A stretch of DNA of 64,000 bases from Methylorubrum rhodinum (GTDB taxonomy: Bacteria; Pseudomonadota; Alphaproteobacteria; Rhizobiales; Beijerinckiaceae). The first letter of the stretch is position 1. Each line of letters opens with the position of its first letter. The translations under genes were made by a program, and so were the position numbers. Shown in pieces: positions 8,359 to 17,672 of this stretch. The stretch is taken from assembly GCF_014199935.1 (NCBI RefSeq), contig NZ_JACHOP010000016.1:1-64000 (forward strand), read 5' to 3'. A model generated the notes under the pieces. The model made no database searches. It had not been told where the DNA came from and worked only from the letters and a program-made list of their open reading frames with translations.

Positions 8359-9822
8359 CTATGATTGGCGCGAACCCTCCGCGCGTCTGGACACCGAGTT
8401 GACGGCGGTTCCGACGCGGTCGAAGGGCTCGTTGTCCATCGGCCGCAGGTCCGGGGGGCATATGAGTGACCGTCGCTGTCCCCCCTCGATCCGTTCGGCA
8501 TCCACACGGCCCGCGGCGGCCACATAGCGCTGTCCGTCGATGTGCAGCGCGTCGGCCCATTGAGCGACGCGTTCCAGATTATCCCGGTCGAAGAATTCAA
8601 CCGCATCGAGCACGGAATCTCGCACCCTTAGGACGCGCGTCACGAGTTCCCGTGCGTTGCGCGTCACACCGAGCAAGTCTCGTCGCGTCGTCGGCGTCCG
8701 CGGCATCGCAAGGAATGCGTCCACGAGTGGAAGCACCTCCCTCATGGCTTGGCCGAGCGCCGGCGAATTCGAGAAGAGCACGCTGCCCCTCAGCGTTCCG
8801 AGCGCGCGGGTCTCGCGCTTCCTCAGGGGGCTTTTGTCTACCGCAGGGGCGCGGCCGCCTCTAGCGTGGAACTCGGCCCGCTCGCGCTCGCCGAGGCTGG
8901 CGTACCATTCGCGCGCTTCCTGCTCGCGCTCCCGCCGCCTTTCCTCGGCAGCATAGTCGCGTGCCTCGACGGTCACGGCCAGGATGCCGTCGTGGCGGGA
9001 GATGACCGACTTGGCTGCCGACACTAGCCCAGGGTAGAGCGTCCGCAGGTCGACCCTCAACGCGTCGAAAGCCCGGACCGCCGGGTTTTTCGGCAGCCCC
9101 GCTATCCAGTCACGATGGGCGCGCAACGTGTCGGCGAGATCGCGGATCACCCGGAGATAGGAACCGCGTTCCTCCAGCCGCTCCCGGCCCGCAGTGAAGG
9201 ATTGCCAGTTCCCCAAGCCGAAATGCTTGGCACCGCACTCGTGACCGATCAGGTAGCGCCGGTCCGCCTCGTCCCGGAAGACATAGCCGCGCTTGTGCCG
9301 ATGCGCAAAGGCGCACGCGACCATGGCTCCGACCTCGTACCGGCCCTCGTAGGTCAGCCATTGGTCGGCCGGTGGTGCCCCCTGCGTCACGTTCTCCAAC
9401 GCGAGCGGATCTGCGATGACAAACGTCCGATCGACCAATTCCGCGTCGGAAAGGTCCGGGACGCGCACCTTTGTGTAACCGCCCTCGGGCGGGACCGCCC
9501 GGCGGGCGCGCACGCGCGCTGCCGGAGCGGTCTTGCGGTTGCGCGCCGCCGGGTCGAGAGTCGTACCATCCAGGATGGTCGTTGCGTCGACCATTGCGGT
9601 CTCGAAGCCTGTCGATCTGAGATCCGACCCGGTGAAATCGAACCCGCGGACATCCTCGCCCCCCAGAGGCCAACCCCGCAGGTCGCGGTGCCGGAAGTCC
9701 GCCGCAGGATCGAGCCCGCCGGCTGCCACCAGCGCCCTGAGCGTCACCTCAGTGGCGTCCCACACCGCGGCGACGCGGTCGAGCGCTCTGGATGGGATGC
9801 ATACGGCGTCGAGGGGCGTCAC
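8359..9822 (-). CDS. Unknown protein with pentapeptide-like N-terminus and possible zinc-binding centre
   Basis: A 487-residue protein I cannot assign to a named family. Residues 35-80 contain A-D-F/L-type pentapeptide-like repeats (Ala-Asp-Phe-Arg-His, Asp-Leu-Arg-Gly-Trp, Phe-Asp-Phe-Thr-Gly, Asp-Leu-Arg-Ser-Thr). Residues 165-205 hold CAFAHRHKRGYVFRDEADRR followed by an Ile-Gly-His-Glu-Cys-Gly-Ala-Lys-His-Phe-Gly segment, a Cys/His pattern that could bind zinc. A charged helical region follows (about 290-330). The GTG start at 9822 overlaps the stop of the upstream gene by four bases (GTGA), so the two are translationally coupled and probably act together. The surrounding mobile genes suggest an accessory role; function unknown. 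Confidence 0.6.
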   Translation of the reverse strand: MTPLDAVCIPSRALDRVAAVWDATEVTLRALVAAGGLDPAADFRHRDLRGWPLGGEDVRGFDFTGSDLRSTGFETAMVDATTILDGTTLDPAARNRKTAPAARVRARRAVPPEGGYTKVRVPDLSDAELVDRTFVIADPLALENVTQGAPPADQWLTYEGRYEVGAMVACAFAHRHKRGYVFRDEADRRYLIGHECGAKHFGLGNWQSFTAGRERLEERGSYLRVIRDLADTLRAHRDWIAGLPKNPAVRAFDALRVDLRTLYPGLVSAAKSVISRHDGILAVTVEARDYAAEERRREREQEAREWYASLGERERAEFHARGGRAPAVDKSPLRKRETRALGTLRGSVLFSNSPALGQAMREVLPLVDAFLAMPRTPTTRRDLLGVTRNARELVTRVLRVRDSVLDAVEFFDRDNLERVAQWADALHIDGQRYVAAAGRVDAERIEGGQRRSLICPPDLRPMDNEPFDRVGTAVNSVSRRAEGSRQS

Positions 9823-10805
9823 GGATCGTCCCCGTCGGGTTGCGCCCGCTCAAGCGGTACGGCGAGCGACTGGACGGCGATCAGGAATTCGCCGTCGGCG
9901 ACTGGGAAGCCGGCGTCGCGCTGCGCCTCGCCAAGCGCCTTCGCCATGACGAGGCCGGCCACCCTCGCCCTAAGGTCGACCTTCGCTGCCGAATGCTCCC
10001 TGGCCGCCTTCGACGACCGCTGGCGCAACGCGGCCTCCGCGCCCGTGCGGTCCGCCTCCTCGACGGGTCCGGCTGGACCATGCACGAAGACGTGACCGAA
10101 CGATGCCGACACGGTGGCGGTGAGGACAACCGGTAGCGACGCACTACCCCTTGCGACAACGCAGAGCTCGCGCACCTCACCGTCCTTGTCGCGTTCCTCC
10201 CCGAAATACGTGCCCTGGAGCCGGCCGTCGTCCCTACGGGCATCGCCACGCGCCGGATCCCCGACTTGCCAGCGGTCCTGGCCGGACGTGACGATGAGGT
10301 CGACGACCGGCTCGCGCCTGACGACATCCTTCCGTTCTTCGTTCCTTCTGGCGGAGCGCTTGTAGCGACCCGTCAGCCGTCCGATAAACGAAGGCTTGAA
10401 CGGGTTCGCGTCGACCGACGCCTCGATACCGATGCCCGCGTCCCGCTCCCTTCCGCTGCTGAGCGTCTCCGTACCGCTGATCTCGAAGCTTCCCTTACCG
10501 AGTCGGTGCTCGTAGCGGGAATGAGTCGCCACCTCGCAGTTCTCGCGCTCCAAGGCGACGTGGCAAGCGCGCATGGAAATGATGTAATCTCGTCCTGCGA
10601 TGCGCAGGGCAGCCGTGCCGCAACTGAGCTCGAAGTCGACCCGCATCGCGTCGTAGGGCTCGCCCTGGCGGATGTTCACGCCGACGCCCGCGAGATGGTG
10701 CAATCCCTTGGCATGGGTTGGCCCGATCTTCTCTACGCGCGAGACGGCCCCCTGCGATTCCAGGTCCGTTGCAACTCTCTTACGGATGCGTGACGTCGTG
10801 GGCAC
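9819..10805 (-). CDS. Unknown protein, first gene of a coupled pair
   Basis: A 328-residue protein from a GTG start, with no motif I recognise. The N-terminal half is predicted mixed alpha/beta (for example ALRIAGRDYIISMRACHVAL), and the charged middle has many Arg and Asp pairs. The last 120 residues are Ala-rich, helical, and contain VVLTATVSASFGHVFV. There is no signal peptide or membrane segment. It immediately precedes, and overlaps by four bases, the pentapeptide-like protein gene, and both are read away from the STAND NTPase. The pair may be one functional unit such as an uncharacterised defence or plasmid-maintenance module, but the sequence alone does not show this. Confidence 0.5.
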   Translation of the reverse strand: MPTTSRIRKRVATDLESQGAVSRVEKIGPTHAKGLHHLAGVGVNIRQGEPYDAMRVDFELSCGTAALRIAGRDYIISMRACHVALERENCEVATHSRYEHRLGKGSFEISGTETLSSGRERDAGIGIEASVDANPFKPSFIGRLTGRYKRSARRNEERKDVVRREPVVDLIVTSGQDRWQVGDPARGDARRDDGRLQGTYFGEERDKDGEVRELCVVARGSASLPVVLTATVSASFGHVFVHGPAGPVEEADRTGAEAALRQRSSKAAREHSAAKVDLRARVAGLVMAKALGEAQRDAGFPVADGEFLIAVQSLAVPLERAQPDGDDP

Positions 10806-11164
10806 GGCAGGGATGGATCAAGGATGCAGGAGCGCAAGCATACTACAGGAACGTTACAAGAACGAGAGCTGTACGTCGCCATCGACAGGAATTCGGCAGG
10901 CGTCTCGGCTGGGAGATGTGTCCGCGTCCTCGTGTCAGCGGGACGCCCGATCCTGAGCGGCACAGCGAGGGGCTCGGAGCCCGACGCCCATGAGCGGTCC
11001 GCTCCCCCCTCCGCCGTCCCGCCATCGCCCTAGAGTACTCAACGTTTTCGGCATGATCGATGCCGCGGAAAAGTTTATTGTTAAGAGGTTCTATCTTCAT
11101 CAGAGAATTCGGTACAAAATTTATTAATAATAAAAGTTTGTATGGAGTTGTTTCGAGGAAAATG
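10806..11164. other. Intergenic stretch, promoter region of the unknown pair
   Basis: 359 bases between two genes on the minus strand. The right third (about 11040-11160) is strikingly AT-rich and follows the STAND gene stop, so it may hold that gene's 3' end; the left part should carry the promoter of the unknown pair. No gene or clear hairpin was seen. Confidence 0.35.
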
Positions 11165-14100
11165 TTATCCAAGTAGCTTGGTTACGAAAATCGGAGCCGG
11201 CGCATCGCGCCCAAAGAGCTTTTTATCCCGTTTGCTCTGGCGATTTCTGTACGTATTCGACAGATTGCTGATGCTGCTGGCTCGGAATTGCTTCATAGGC
11301 CAGCTCGCATCACTGTGATCATTCCGCCATAGCTCGAAACGGGTATCGACGATTTTCTCGAACTGCACCTGGGACTGCCAATAAACTTTGGTATCTTCGG
11401 TTGCTGCCATCTGGGCGTACCAATGCCGCGCCCATGCGTTGCGTTCATAGGCATAGTGGGCGGCGCGGCAGGCCGCGCCCAAGAGCCCAGGCTGGTCTGC
11501 GAAGCGGGACAGTATCTCTGACGCATGCGGTCCCTCGTCGGAAAAGCCAGCAACCATGATCCCGCGAGCGATCTCGGCAGGCTCCTCACGACCGACCTTT
11601 TCATCGATGTATGCAGATAAAAAATCTTGCTTGCCATACGCCGAAGCCGCCAACACCTCATCGAAAAGGGCCGCGTCCGTTGTCGCGCGGTCCAGTCGGC
11701 CACGGCGCTGCTGATCGAGGATGTCGTTGCGGTCCCCGTCCCACACCGCCTTGGCGTCAAGTGGAACGCCGGCCCGGTACACGTATCGCACGACCGGGCG
11801 ACCGTCTTCGGCCTTCGAAAAGAGCGCCTTAGCCTTCTCGGGATCATTGGCCGCAAAAACATGGGCGAGCGCGAGCATCAACGGCTGCAGGAGCGGAATT
11901 CGAGCATCAGGTAGAGCGACAAAAAGTCGATACCATTGGTCTGCCAGGTCGGGGGCTGCCGCTACAAGCGCATTAAAGGCATCGATACTTAGCTCGTCAA
12001 CGATGACGCGCGCATCGGCAACGGATAGCTGCCTGTCAAATTCGACATAGGCGTGATAGCTACGACGCTGTTTTTCCTCAAATTCTTCAGTGCTTTCGTC
12101 CAACTTGCGCATCAAGTCCCGGAGATCTTTCGACGGCGTCTCCCGTTCGCGCAGGCTGCAGAGGCTTGGTTCCTCAGGTCGATCAGATCGGACGAGCTTC
12201 TCGATGTCCGGGGCCGTGATCATGCCATCGAAGCCGATCGCCCGGCGGATCGAGGCATCGATCCTGTGCGCGACCGACAACCGGGCATCGGCGTCATTGA
12301 ACGTTTGCACAGCGCGTCCGTACAGCCGCGGCGAGATGCGCTGCAGCGCGTCTTCGTCGCCCACGATGCCGCGGGCCGCCGCTTCGAGCAGTGCCCATGA
12401 ACCATACCAAGCCTCGTAGCCGTTTTCCGCCGTCGCGGCCGCCGCATTCCAATCGCTACCCGCCACGGCGGTTAGAAGCGCATGATCACCGCTCTGTCCC
12501 GCAAGCCCGAGCGCCTGCGTGCGCAAACGGTCGCTCGTTGACGAAGTCAGGAGGGAAAGCAGCGCATGATGAACATTTGCCGAAAGTGCTATCCGAGTTG
12601 CCTTGGCAACAACTAGCAGAACGTAAATCTGGTCGTCGTCCCCTGCTTCCCATGCCGTGTCAAAAGCTCGATCAAAAATCGTCTGATCAGGCGCGCCGAT
12701 CATGTCAACAATTTCCACCGTCAGCTGATGCGCCTTGCTCGCTTCAATCAAGGCTTCGAGCTTCTCTTCAAAGCTCAAAAATGGGAATGCAAGCAAAATG
12801 TGATACAAGCTTGTAAACCAAGCTTCATTTTCGGATATTCCTGCGAGACTATTCGCCGCGTCGCGTTCCCGCCATTTTGTGAGCAGCGCGTCGGCGTAGT
12901 CGCGCGAAAGCAGCGCATGATGTGCGCGAAGGCCATACAGTCCCTGCTTCAACTTGTGGCCGGTACGGTTGAGCACGTCCTGCGCATATTCGCGGTGTTT
13001 GCCCACGGCAACGGCTGGCTCGAAGCGGGCCACGCCGGGACGGGCGTCACGGAAGAAATGGTCTTCCATCCCAAGCCCCATATGGATGTGAAGCTTGCTC
13101 GGATCGATCGCCGCGTAGCCGCTTGCCGTCTCCCCAATGTTGTCGGGCTTCGCAGAACCCGGGTCACAGGGATCGGAGGCGCAGTATTTTTCAATCAGCC
13201 GCCAGCCTTCGAATTTTGGCCTGTCCTTGGTAAGTTCATCGATCAACACGCGAGCTTTCTCGGCATCCTCTGGCGCACCTGTCGCACGATAGAGCGTGTT
13301 CAGCGCCCATTGACCGGTTGGAGATACGCCGCGGTCCCGCAAGGCAGTGCATTCAGTAACGAGGGCTATGCGAGCGGCTTTCCAATCCACCAAATTGAGG
13401 CTGACAAGATTGAGAAAGTCGCTGTATGGCGCGCTATGATGGGAGTTGAGCGCGTAAGCAAAACTCCAGTTGACCAACGCGGAGGCAAAGGGTGCGAGAG
13501 GCTTACCAGCAAGCAGATAAAGCCCTAAACGCCACAGCGCGCTAGGATCTTCGTCGATATGGGACAATCGATCGTATAAGTGCCGTTCGCCAGGCGATAA
13601 CGCTGCGAGCTTATCGTCAATCGCCTTCTTGCGCTTCAATCGATCTTCCTCAACCTGCTCAGCCGCGTCATGCTCAGGACGCTTTGTCATTCCGAGTTCG
13701 GGCGCGAGCGAGCACGTCGAAAGCCATGACCGAATAGCGGCGCTGATGACCGGCCAAGCCGCATCGTCGTCTCGCGCGGCGTGAATAGCCGCATGCACCC
13801 AATCGAAGTTTGGTTGATGGCCACCTGTGGCACACAGGCGTGCGGCAGCAGCGAGAAAACCCTGTGGCCGCCGCCGAGCCATCGCTGCAAATGCGGGATG
13901 TTTGGTCTGATCGGGATTTTGCAGCTCCGCGAAGGCGCTCACGAGCGCTGCCGCGATGTCTGCATCGTAGGCGTCGTCATCGACCGAGGTTACGTTCAGA
14001 GCTGCGAGGAGAACGTCAGCCGTGTCGTCGAGGGCCGCAACCGGTTCGAGCACGGTCGCAAGACTCTCCTCAAGATTACGCCCGCGTCGTTTGGCTACGC

Positions 14101-15757
14101 GGAGAAGATCAGCAAGCGAGAACCCCAGCGCGAGCGTCAGGCCATCTTCATGGATTTCGTACCGCCCCGGCTCGCCTGCGAGGCCGTGAAAAAATCGGCC
14201 ATCCGCGACCGCTTCGGCTTCAGATTCGAATACGCGCAGGTCGTCTGTCTGCTGGCGTTGGATGCGGTCCAAGACGATCTGGGCATGTTCCTGAAGACGA
14301 CGGGCAAAGGTGTTTGCGGGCAGAAGCGACGGCGCATCCCGTTCGCTGGCGCGCATGTGTTCGAATAACAGACGACTAATGCTTAGTTCTTCCAAAGCTG
14401 CGATGTCGTGGCCGAGGATATCGAGCGCAATCCCCAGCATTCGCGGATTCTGGAGCGACGTCGCCACGTCCTGCTGGATCGTTGCCGGATCAACGCCACG
14501 CCCGCGCAAGATGTCATCACGCTCGGCAGGTGTCCATTCAGGGACAATGATCTCGACCGGCCTCGTCACCAACCGTCCAACGACCCGATCACGAAAATAC
14601 GGCGTGCGCGAGGTGACGATCAGCGAACCGCCGAGAGCATGCAGGTCCGCAGCGAGACTGTCTAGAACGCGTCCCCAATCGATCTCCGGCTTTTGGTTGA
14701 TGCCGTCCACGATAACCATAAGGCGAGGATGATCGGCGGCGGCCACGCTGCGCCATTGATCCACCCGGCGCCGCCAGCGTTCGCGGCCGGCTTCCGTGAA
14801 CCGATCCCCGGATTGCTCGATCAGCTTGGCGATGAGGCGATCGTTCACGTCTCGTTGCCAAAAGCCATCTGCGAATTCGTCCGCGCCGAGCACCACCATC
14901 AGCGGCTTCCGATCGCACCCAAGCCATGTCTGGGCTACTACCCACGACTTTCCGCATCCTTCGTGACCGAGCACAACGCCGACTATGGGCTCAGGGGGTG
15001 CTTCGAAAAGAGAACGCAGCGCCGTGGCGATCGCTGGACGTTGAAGAACGGTCGTTCGGCCGGCATCGCGTGGCGCGAGCGGCTGATTGAACATCCGCCG
15101 TGCGCGGTCGCGATCAGAGAACGCGCTTGTGAGCCATCGTTCGTTGCCAGCCTGCGCCAAGGCTGTCGCCATCGCCGGGGCATCGAGTTCGGTGCGTATC
15201 CGCCGTGTGTGGCTCTCAAAATCGCCGTGGTGCCGAACTGCTTCGAGAGCGGCTTTCACTTCGGCACGCGCCGTGGCATCCGCCAAATTCGCATCGAGAA
15301 AGGCCTCAGCCCTCGCGCCGCCCATGGCTATAGCGGCGGCCAGCGGTGGGATGTCGTTTTCCAACCAATCCAGGATAAGAACGCTGATACCGTTCCTACG
15401 TCCGTCGGCCCGCAAATGTTCGGCAAGTTGAGCGCTCACTTGTGTTGTAGCGCACAACACCCAAGCCAAATCCGCAAAAACTCCAGTTCGAGCAAGGTCG
15501 GCGATTTTGGTGATGACCGCCGGTCGATCTATTCGCCCGCCGTAGAGTTTGGCTTCAAAATAAATGGCCGCATCGTCGTAGACGGGCTTGCCATCGACAC
15601 CAAATTGCAAGCCACTGCTTGCGAGGCGAAAGGGCACACCTGTGACTTCACGCAAAACGGCTGCGACGAGCCCTTCGAACCCATCAGCGCCCGTAGGCTT
15701 GAGCTTGAGGAGGCCTTCTTTTAATTTTTCCAAGTGGGATATAAGCGATGGGTCCAT
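11165..15757 (-). CDS. PD-(D/E)XK nuclease-STAND NTPase-helical repeat protein (Avs-like candidate)
   Basis: A very large protein of 1530 residues. Residues 20-130 fit a PD-(D/E)XK (Mrr-like) nuclease: Glu28 in GFEGLV, Asp55 in FGVDG, then Glu68-x-Lys70 in IYFEAKLYGG, so the active site looks intact. Residues 240-480 are a P-loop NTPase of the STAND/NACHT type, with Walker A GHEGCGKS (264-271), Walker B LMVIVDGIN (346-354) and a following strand IVTSRTPYFRD resembling sensor 1. The remaining 1000 residues are predicted helical and probably repetitive, the usual ligand-sensing part of STAND proteins. The nuclease-NTPase-repeat order is that of Avs-type antiviral sensors, which bind phage proteins and then degrade DNA. 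Single gene, no obvious partner. The family subtype is not determined here. Confidence 0.75.
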   Translation of the reverse strand: MDPSLISHLEKLKEGLLKLKPTGADGFEGLVAAVLREVTGVPFRLASSGLQFGVDGKPVYDDAAIYFEAKLYGGRIDRPAVITKIADLARTGVFADLAWVLCATTQVSAQLAEHLRADGRRNGISVLILDWLENDIPPLAAAIAMGGARAEAFLDANLADATARAEVKAALEAVRHHGDFESHTRRIRTELDAPAMATALAQAGNERWLTSAFSDRDRARRMFNQPLAPRDAGRTTVLQRPAIATALRSLFEAPPEPIVGVVLGHEGCGKSWVVAQTWLGCDRKPLMVVLGADEFADGFWQRDVNDRLIAKLIEQSGDRFTEAGRERWRRRVDQWRSVAAADHPRLMVIVDGINQKPEIDWGRVLDSLAADLHALGGSLIVTSRTPYFRDRVVGRLVTRPVEIIVPEWTPAERDDILRGRGVDPATIQQDVATSLQNPRMLGIALDILGHDIAALEELSISRLLFEHMRASERDAPSLLPANTFARRLQEHAQIVLDRIQRQQTDDLRVFESEAEAVADGRFFHGLAGEPGRYEIHEDGLTLALGFSLADLLRVAKRRGRNLEESLATVLEPVAALDDTADVLLAALNVTSVDDDAYDADIAAALVSAFAELQNPDQTKHPAFAAMARRRPQGFLAAAARLCATGGHQPNFDWVHAAIHAARDDDAAWPVISAAIRSWLSTCSLAPELGMTKRPEHDAAEQVEEDRLKRKKAIDDKLAALSPGERHLYDRLSHIDEDPSALWRLGLYLLAGKPLAPFASALVNWSFAYALNSHHSAPYSDFLNLVSLNLVDWKAARIALVTECTALRDRGVSPTGQWALNTLYRATGAPEDAEKARVLIDELTKDRPKFEGWRLIEKYCASDPCDPGSAKPDNIGETASGYAAIDPSKLHIHMGLGMEDHFFRDARPGVARFEPAVAVGKHREYAQDVLNRTGHKLKQGLYGLRAHHALLSRDYADALLTKWRERDAANSLAGISENEAWFTSLYHILLAFPFLSFEEKLEALIEASKAHQLTVEIVDMIGAPDQTIFDRAFDTAWEAGDDDQIYVLLVVAKATRIALSANVHHALLSLLTSSTSDRLRTQALGLAGQSGDHALLTAVAGSDWNAAAATAENGYEAWYGSWALLEAAARGIVGDEDALQRISPRLYGRAVQTFNDADARLSVAHRIDASIRRAIGFDGMITAPDIEKLVRSDRPEEPSLCSLRERETPSKDLRDLMRKLDESTEEFEEKQRRSYHAYVEFDRQLSVADARVIVDELSIDAFNALVAAAPDLADQWYRLFVALPDARIPLLQPLMLALAHVFAANDPEKAKALFSKAEDGRPVVRYVYRAGVPLDAKAVWDGDRNDILDQQRRGRLDRATTDAALFDEVLAASAYGKQDFLSAYIDEKVGREEPAEIARGIMVAGFSDEGPHASEILSRFADQPGLLGAACRAAHYAYERNAWARHWYAQMAATEDTKVYWQSQVQFEKIVDTRFELWRNDHSDASWPMKQFRASSISNLSNTYRNRQSKRDKKLFGRDAPAPIFVTKLLG

Positions 15758-15929
15758 TTTTCTTGTCGATCGAAGTGTAAAGTGTAGCGTGGGCAGAGCA
15801 ATTCGGCGGCCTTAGATCCGGCGTCGCCGTTGAAGTAAGTTGATAGCCCAAGCGGCGATGCACGGCCACCCTGGAGCTGCGTCGCCCCTAGGCTCGATGC
15901 CGGGTGCGCAGCTGCCGGGGGGATGGAAC

Positions 15930-15948
15930 GGGGGCCTGCAAGGCCCCC
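15930..15948. terminator. GC-rich hairpin
   Basis: GGGGGCCT-GCA-AGGCCCCC forms an eight-base-pair stem with a tight loop, followed by TTCCC. It lies upstream of the STAND gene beside transposase debris and may stop read-through from the right. Confidence 0.35.
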
Positions 15949-16039
15949 TTCCCAAGTGGGTGTTGGCGGCTTGTCCGACAACACACATCTTGCGCGCAGC
16001 GGTAGCAATTATGCTTTATTTGGCATTAAGGTTGCGTTT

Positions 16040-16560
16040 TTAATTGAGGAGGCGGAGGGTTTTCTCTTGGTGGCTTTCGGCGCCGCCCCCGTTTGGTGTC
16101 TACGCCCGGTCGTTTGAGATGGGCTTGGCGAGCGGCGGCCTGATGGGCCCTCGCCAGAGCGACCATGCGACGACGTGAGCAAATTGAATGCGCTGCTGCG
16201 CCATTCGCACGGCGATGCGGCGGATTTCCTGGGTGGACCAGCGAATCAGAGGGCGCGCCGATGCGTTCGGATCTTGCTTTTTGGGGGCGCGGCATTGGCA
16301 TGGTGACGGATCACCGCCAGCAGGGCGAAGGCCATCATCATCAAGCTGACGTGCCGGTGCCAGCCGTGCCAGGAACGGGTCTCGTTGTGATCGAGCTCGA
16401 GTTCGGTCTTTGCGGTCTCGAACGCGTCCTAAATGCTCCAGCGCCGCCCCTTGATGGCGACCAAGGTCGTGATCGGTGTGCCGGCCGGGCACCACGTCGT
16501 GAAGTAGGCCCGTTCGCCGTCGCTCAGGCTGCACGGATCAGCAGACCGCGCGTCCACAGT
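16040..16560 (-). pseudogene. Decayed IS701-like transposase, C-terminal part
   Basis: Read on the minus strand, pieces of one transposase can be followed through broken frames: SLSDGERAYFTTWCPAGTP, then an in-frame TAG, then DAFETAKTELELDHNETRSW and GWHRHVSLMMMAFALLAV. After a frameshift comes LIRWSTQEIRRIAVRMAQ, ending near a Val-Val-Ala-Trp-Ser-Leu-Trp-Arg segment, with a further shift into RAHQAAARQAHLKR. These match the C-terminal third of IS701-type DDE transposases, including the Asp-Ala-Phe-Glu segment that bears the final acidic residue. At least one stop and two frameshifts make it inactive, and the N-terminal two-thirds are missing. Confidence 0.7.
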
Positions 16561-16574
16561 TAGACCCGCTCCCA

Positions 16575-16759
16575 CTTCTATATGAACGACGGCCAGGGGG
16601 GGCTGCCTCTACACCAAGCGGCTCGACCGCGGCCGCTTCCTGTAGCCGGCCGTTGCGGACGGGGCGGTTACGATCTCGACGGCGCAACTTGGCTACCTGC
16701 TCTCGGGCATCGACTGGCGCATGCCGCAGGAGAGCTGGCGTCCGAGCGCTCTCGGCTGA
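16575..16759 (+). pseudogene. IS66-family TnpB remnant
   Basis: The fragment reads CLYTKRLDRGRFL, then TAG, then AVTISTAQLGYLLSGIDWR, ending near PQESWRP before a TGA at 16757-16759. This is the C-terminal half of the small IS66 accessory protein TnpB, interrupted by a stop. It sits directly upstream of a TnpC scrap in the order expected for IS66 elements. Confidence 0.68.
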
Positions 16760-16804
16760 GGATAATGCGTTACGGCGCTTGAAGAATATGCTCATCTCTT
16801 CAGT

Positions 16805-17140
16805 GTGCCGAACGCGCCCGAGCCCCCGCCGCTTCCCACGGATCTCACCGCCGCCCATGCCATGAACTTGGCCGAGCGGGCGGCCCGGCTCGCCTCGGAG
16901 ATTGCGGTCGAGCAGCTGAAGCTGGAGATCGCCCGGCTGCGGCGGGAGCGCTTCGGGACCTCCTCGGAGCGTAGCGCCCGGATCTACACGCTGATCGAGA
17001 CCGCCAAGCTCAACCGCGTCGACCCGCAGGCCTGGCTCGCCGACGTCCTCGCGCGGCTGCCCGATCATCCGGCCCGAGGCCTCGACGACTTGCTCCCCTG
17101 GAACTGGACCCAGCCCCACCCTCAGCCGATCGCCGCCTGA
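16805..17140 (+). pseudogene. IS66-family transposase (TnpC) with internal deletion
   Basis: The 111-residue frame joins the two ends of an IS66 transposase. Residues 30-65 (VEQLKLEIARLRRERFGTSS) are the N-terminal leucine-zipper region. From about residue 72 it is the extreme C-terminus (KLNRVDPQAWLADVLARLPD, then LDDLLPWNW). The entire DDE catalytic core is missing, so it is an in-frame deletion relic. Whether the short product is made and acts as a dominant-negative regulator is unknown. Confidence 0.78.
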
Positions 17141-17143
17141 CAC

Positions 17144-17489
17144 GCCGCCTCAAAGGAGACCGCGGCCTTCACCACAGGCATACCAGCAGTCGGGCGGTGC
17201 GCTTACGGAAATGCTACTCGCCGTTCCAACTTAAGCAGGGCATTGAAGGACGCAGTTGGCAGCTTCTGCAGCGCAGGCAGTTTGGCGGGAAAACTTCCGA
17301 AAATATCTACGTCAGTACCAAGCTCTCGAATCGGGTTGCCCGAGATATTTTGTGAGATAGCCCCGTTTTTATTGCGAGAGATAGCCGGAAAACCGACTAA
17401 TACAACTAAATCAATGTGAAATCAGTTTGCATTGATAATAGTAATGGCGATAGAAGACGAGCATTTGCGCTCGCCTTTCAATTTTTGAT
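17144..17489. other. Intergenic stretch, nothing recognised
   Basis: Composition falls from GC-rich IS66 debris to AT-rich DNA near 17340. I see no gene, clear repeat or terminal inverted repeat. Confidence 0.35.
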
Positions 17490-17672
17490 CTAAATACAGA
17501 TCTGTTTTGATTGTTTTTCTGCCATAGAGAAGGAAATTATTGGAACTTCGTCAGGAATTTTGTTAGGAATATTGAGATCGTTTGGTGGAAATATGCTTAG
17601 AATTAGTTCAAGGACAACGCCAACAAACTCGCGGAGAACGGCATTGAGCAGCGCCTTGAGGAAGCTTCTCAT
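17490..17672 (-). CDS. Small hydrophobic protein, unknown
   Basis: Sixty residues starting at the ATG at 17672, with a good ribosome-binding site GGGAGGA six bases upstream, which is the main reason to accept it. Residues 5-28 (FLKALLNAVLREFVGVVLEL and on into Ile-Leu-Ser-Ile-Phe) are a hydrophobic or amphipathic helix, followed by a polar tail rich in Pro, Asn and Lys. It could be a membrane-active peptide such as a type I toxin or a small phage-like protein. It is isolated in AT-rich DNA among transposase remnants and matches no family I know. Confidence 0.45.
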   Translation of the reverse strand: MRSFLKALLNAVLREFVGVVLELILSIFPPNDLNIPNKIPDEVPIISFSMAEKQSKQICI

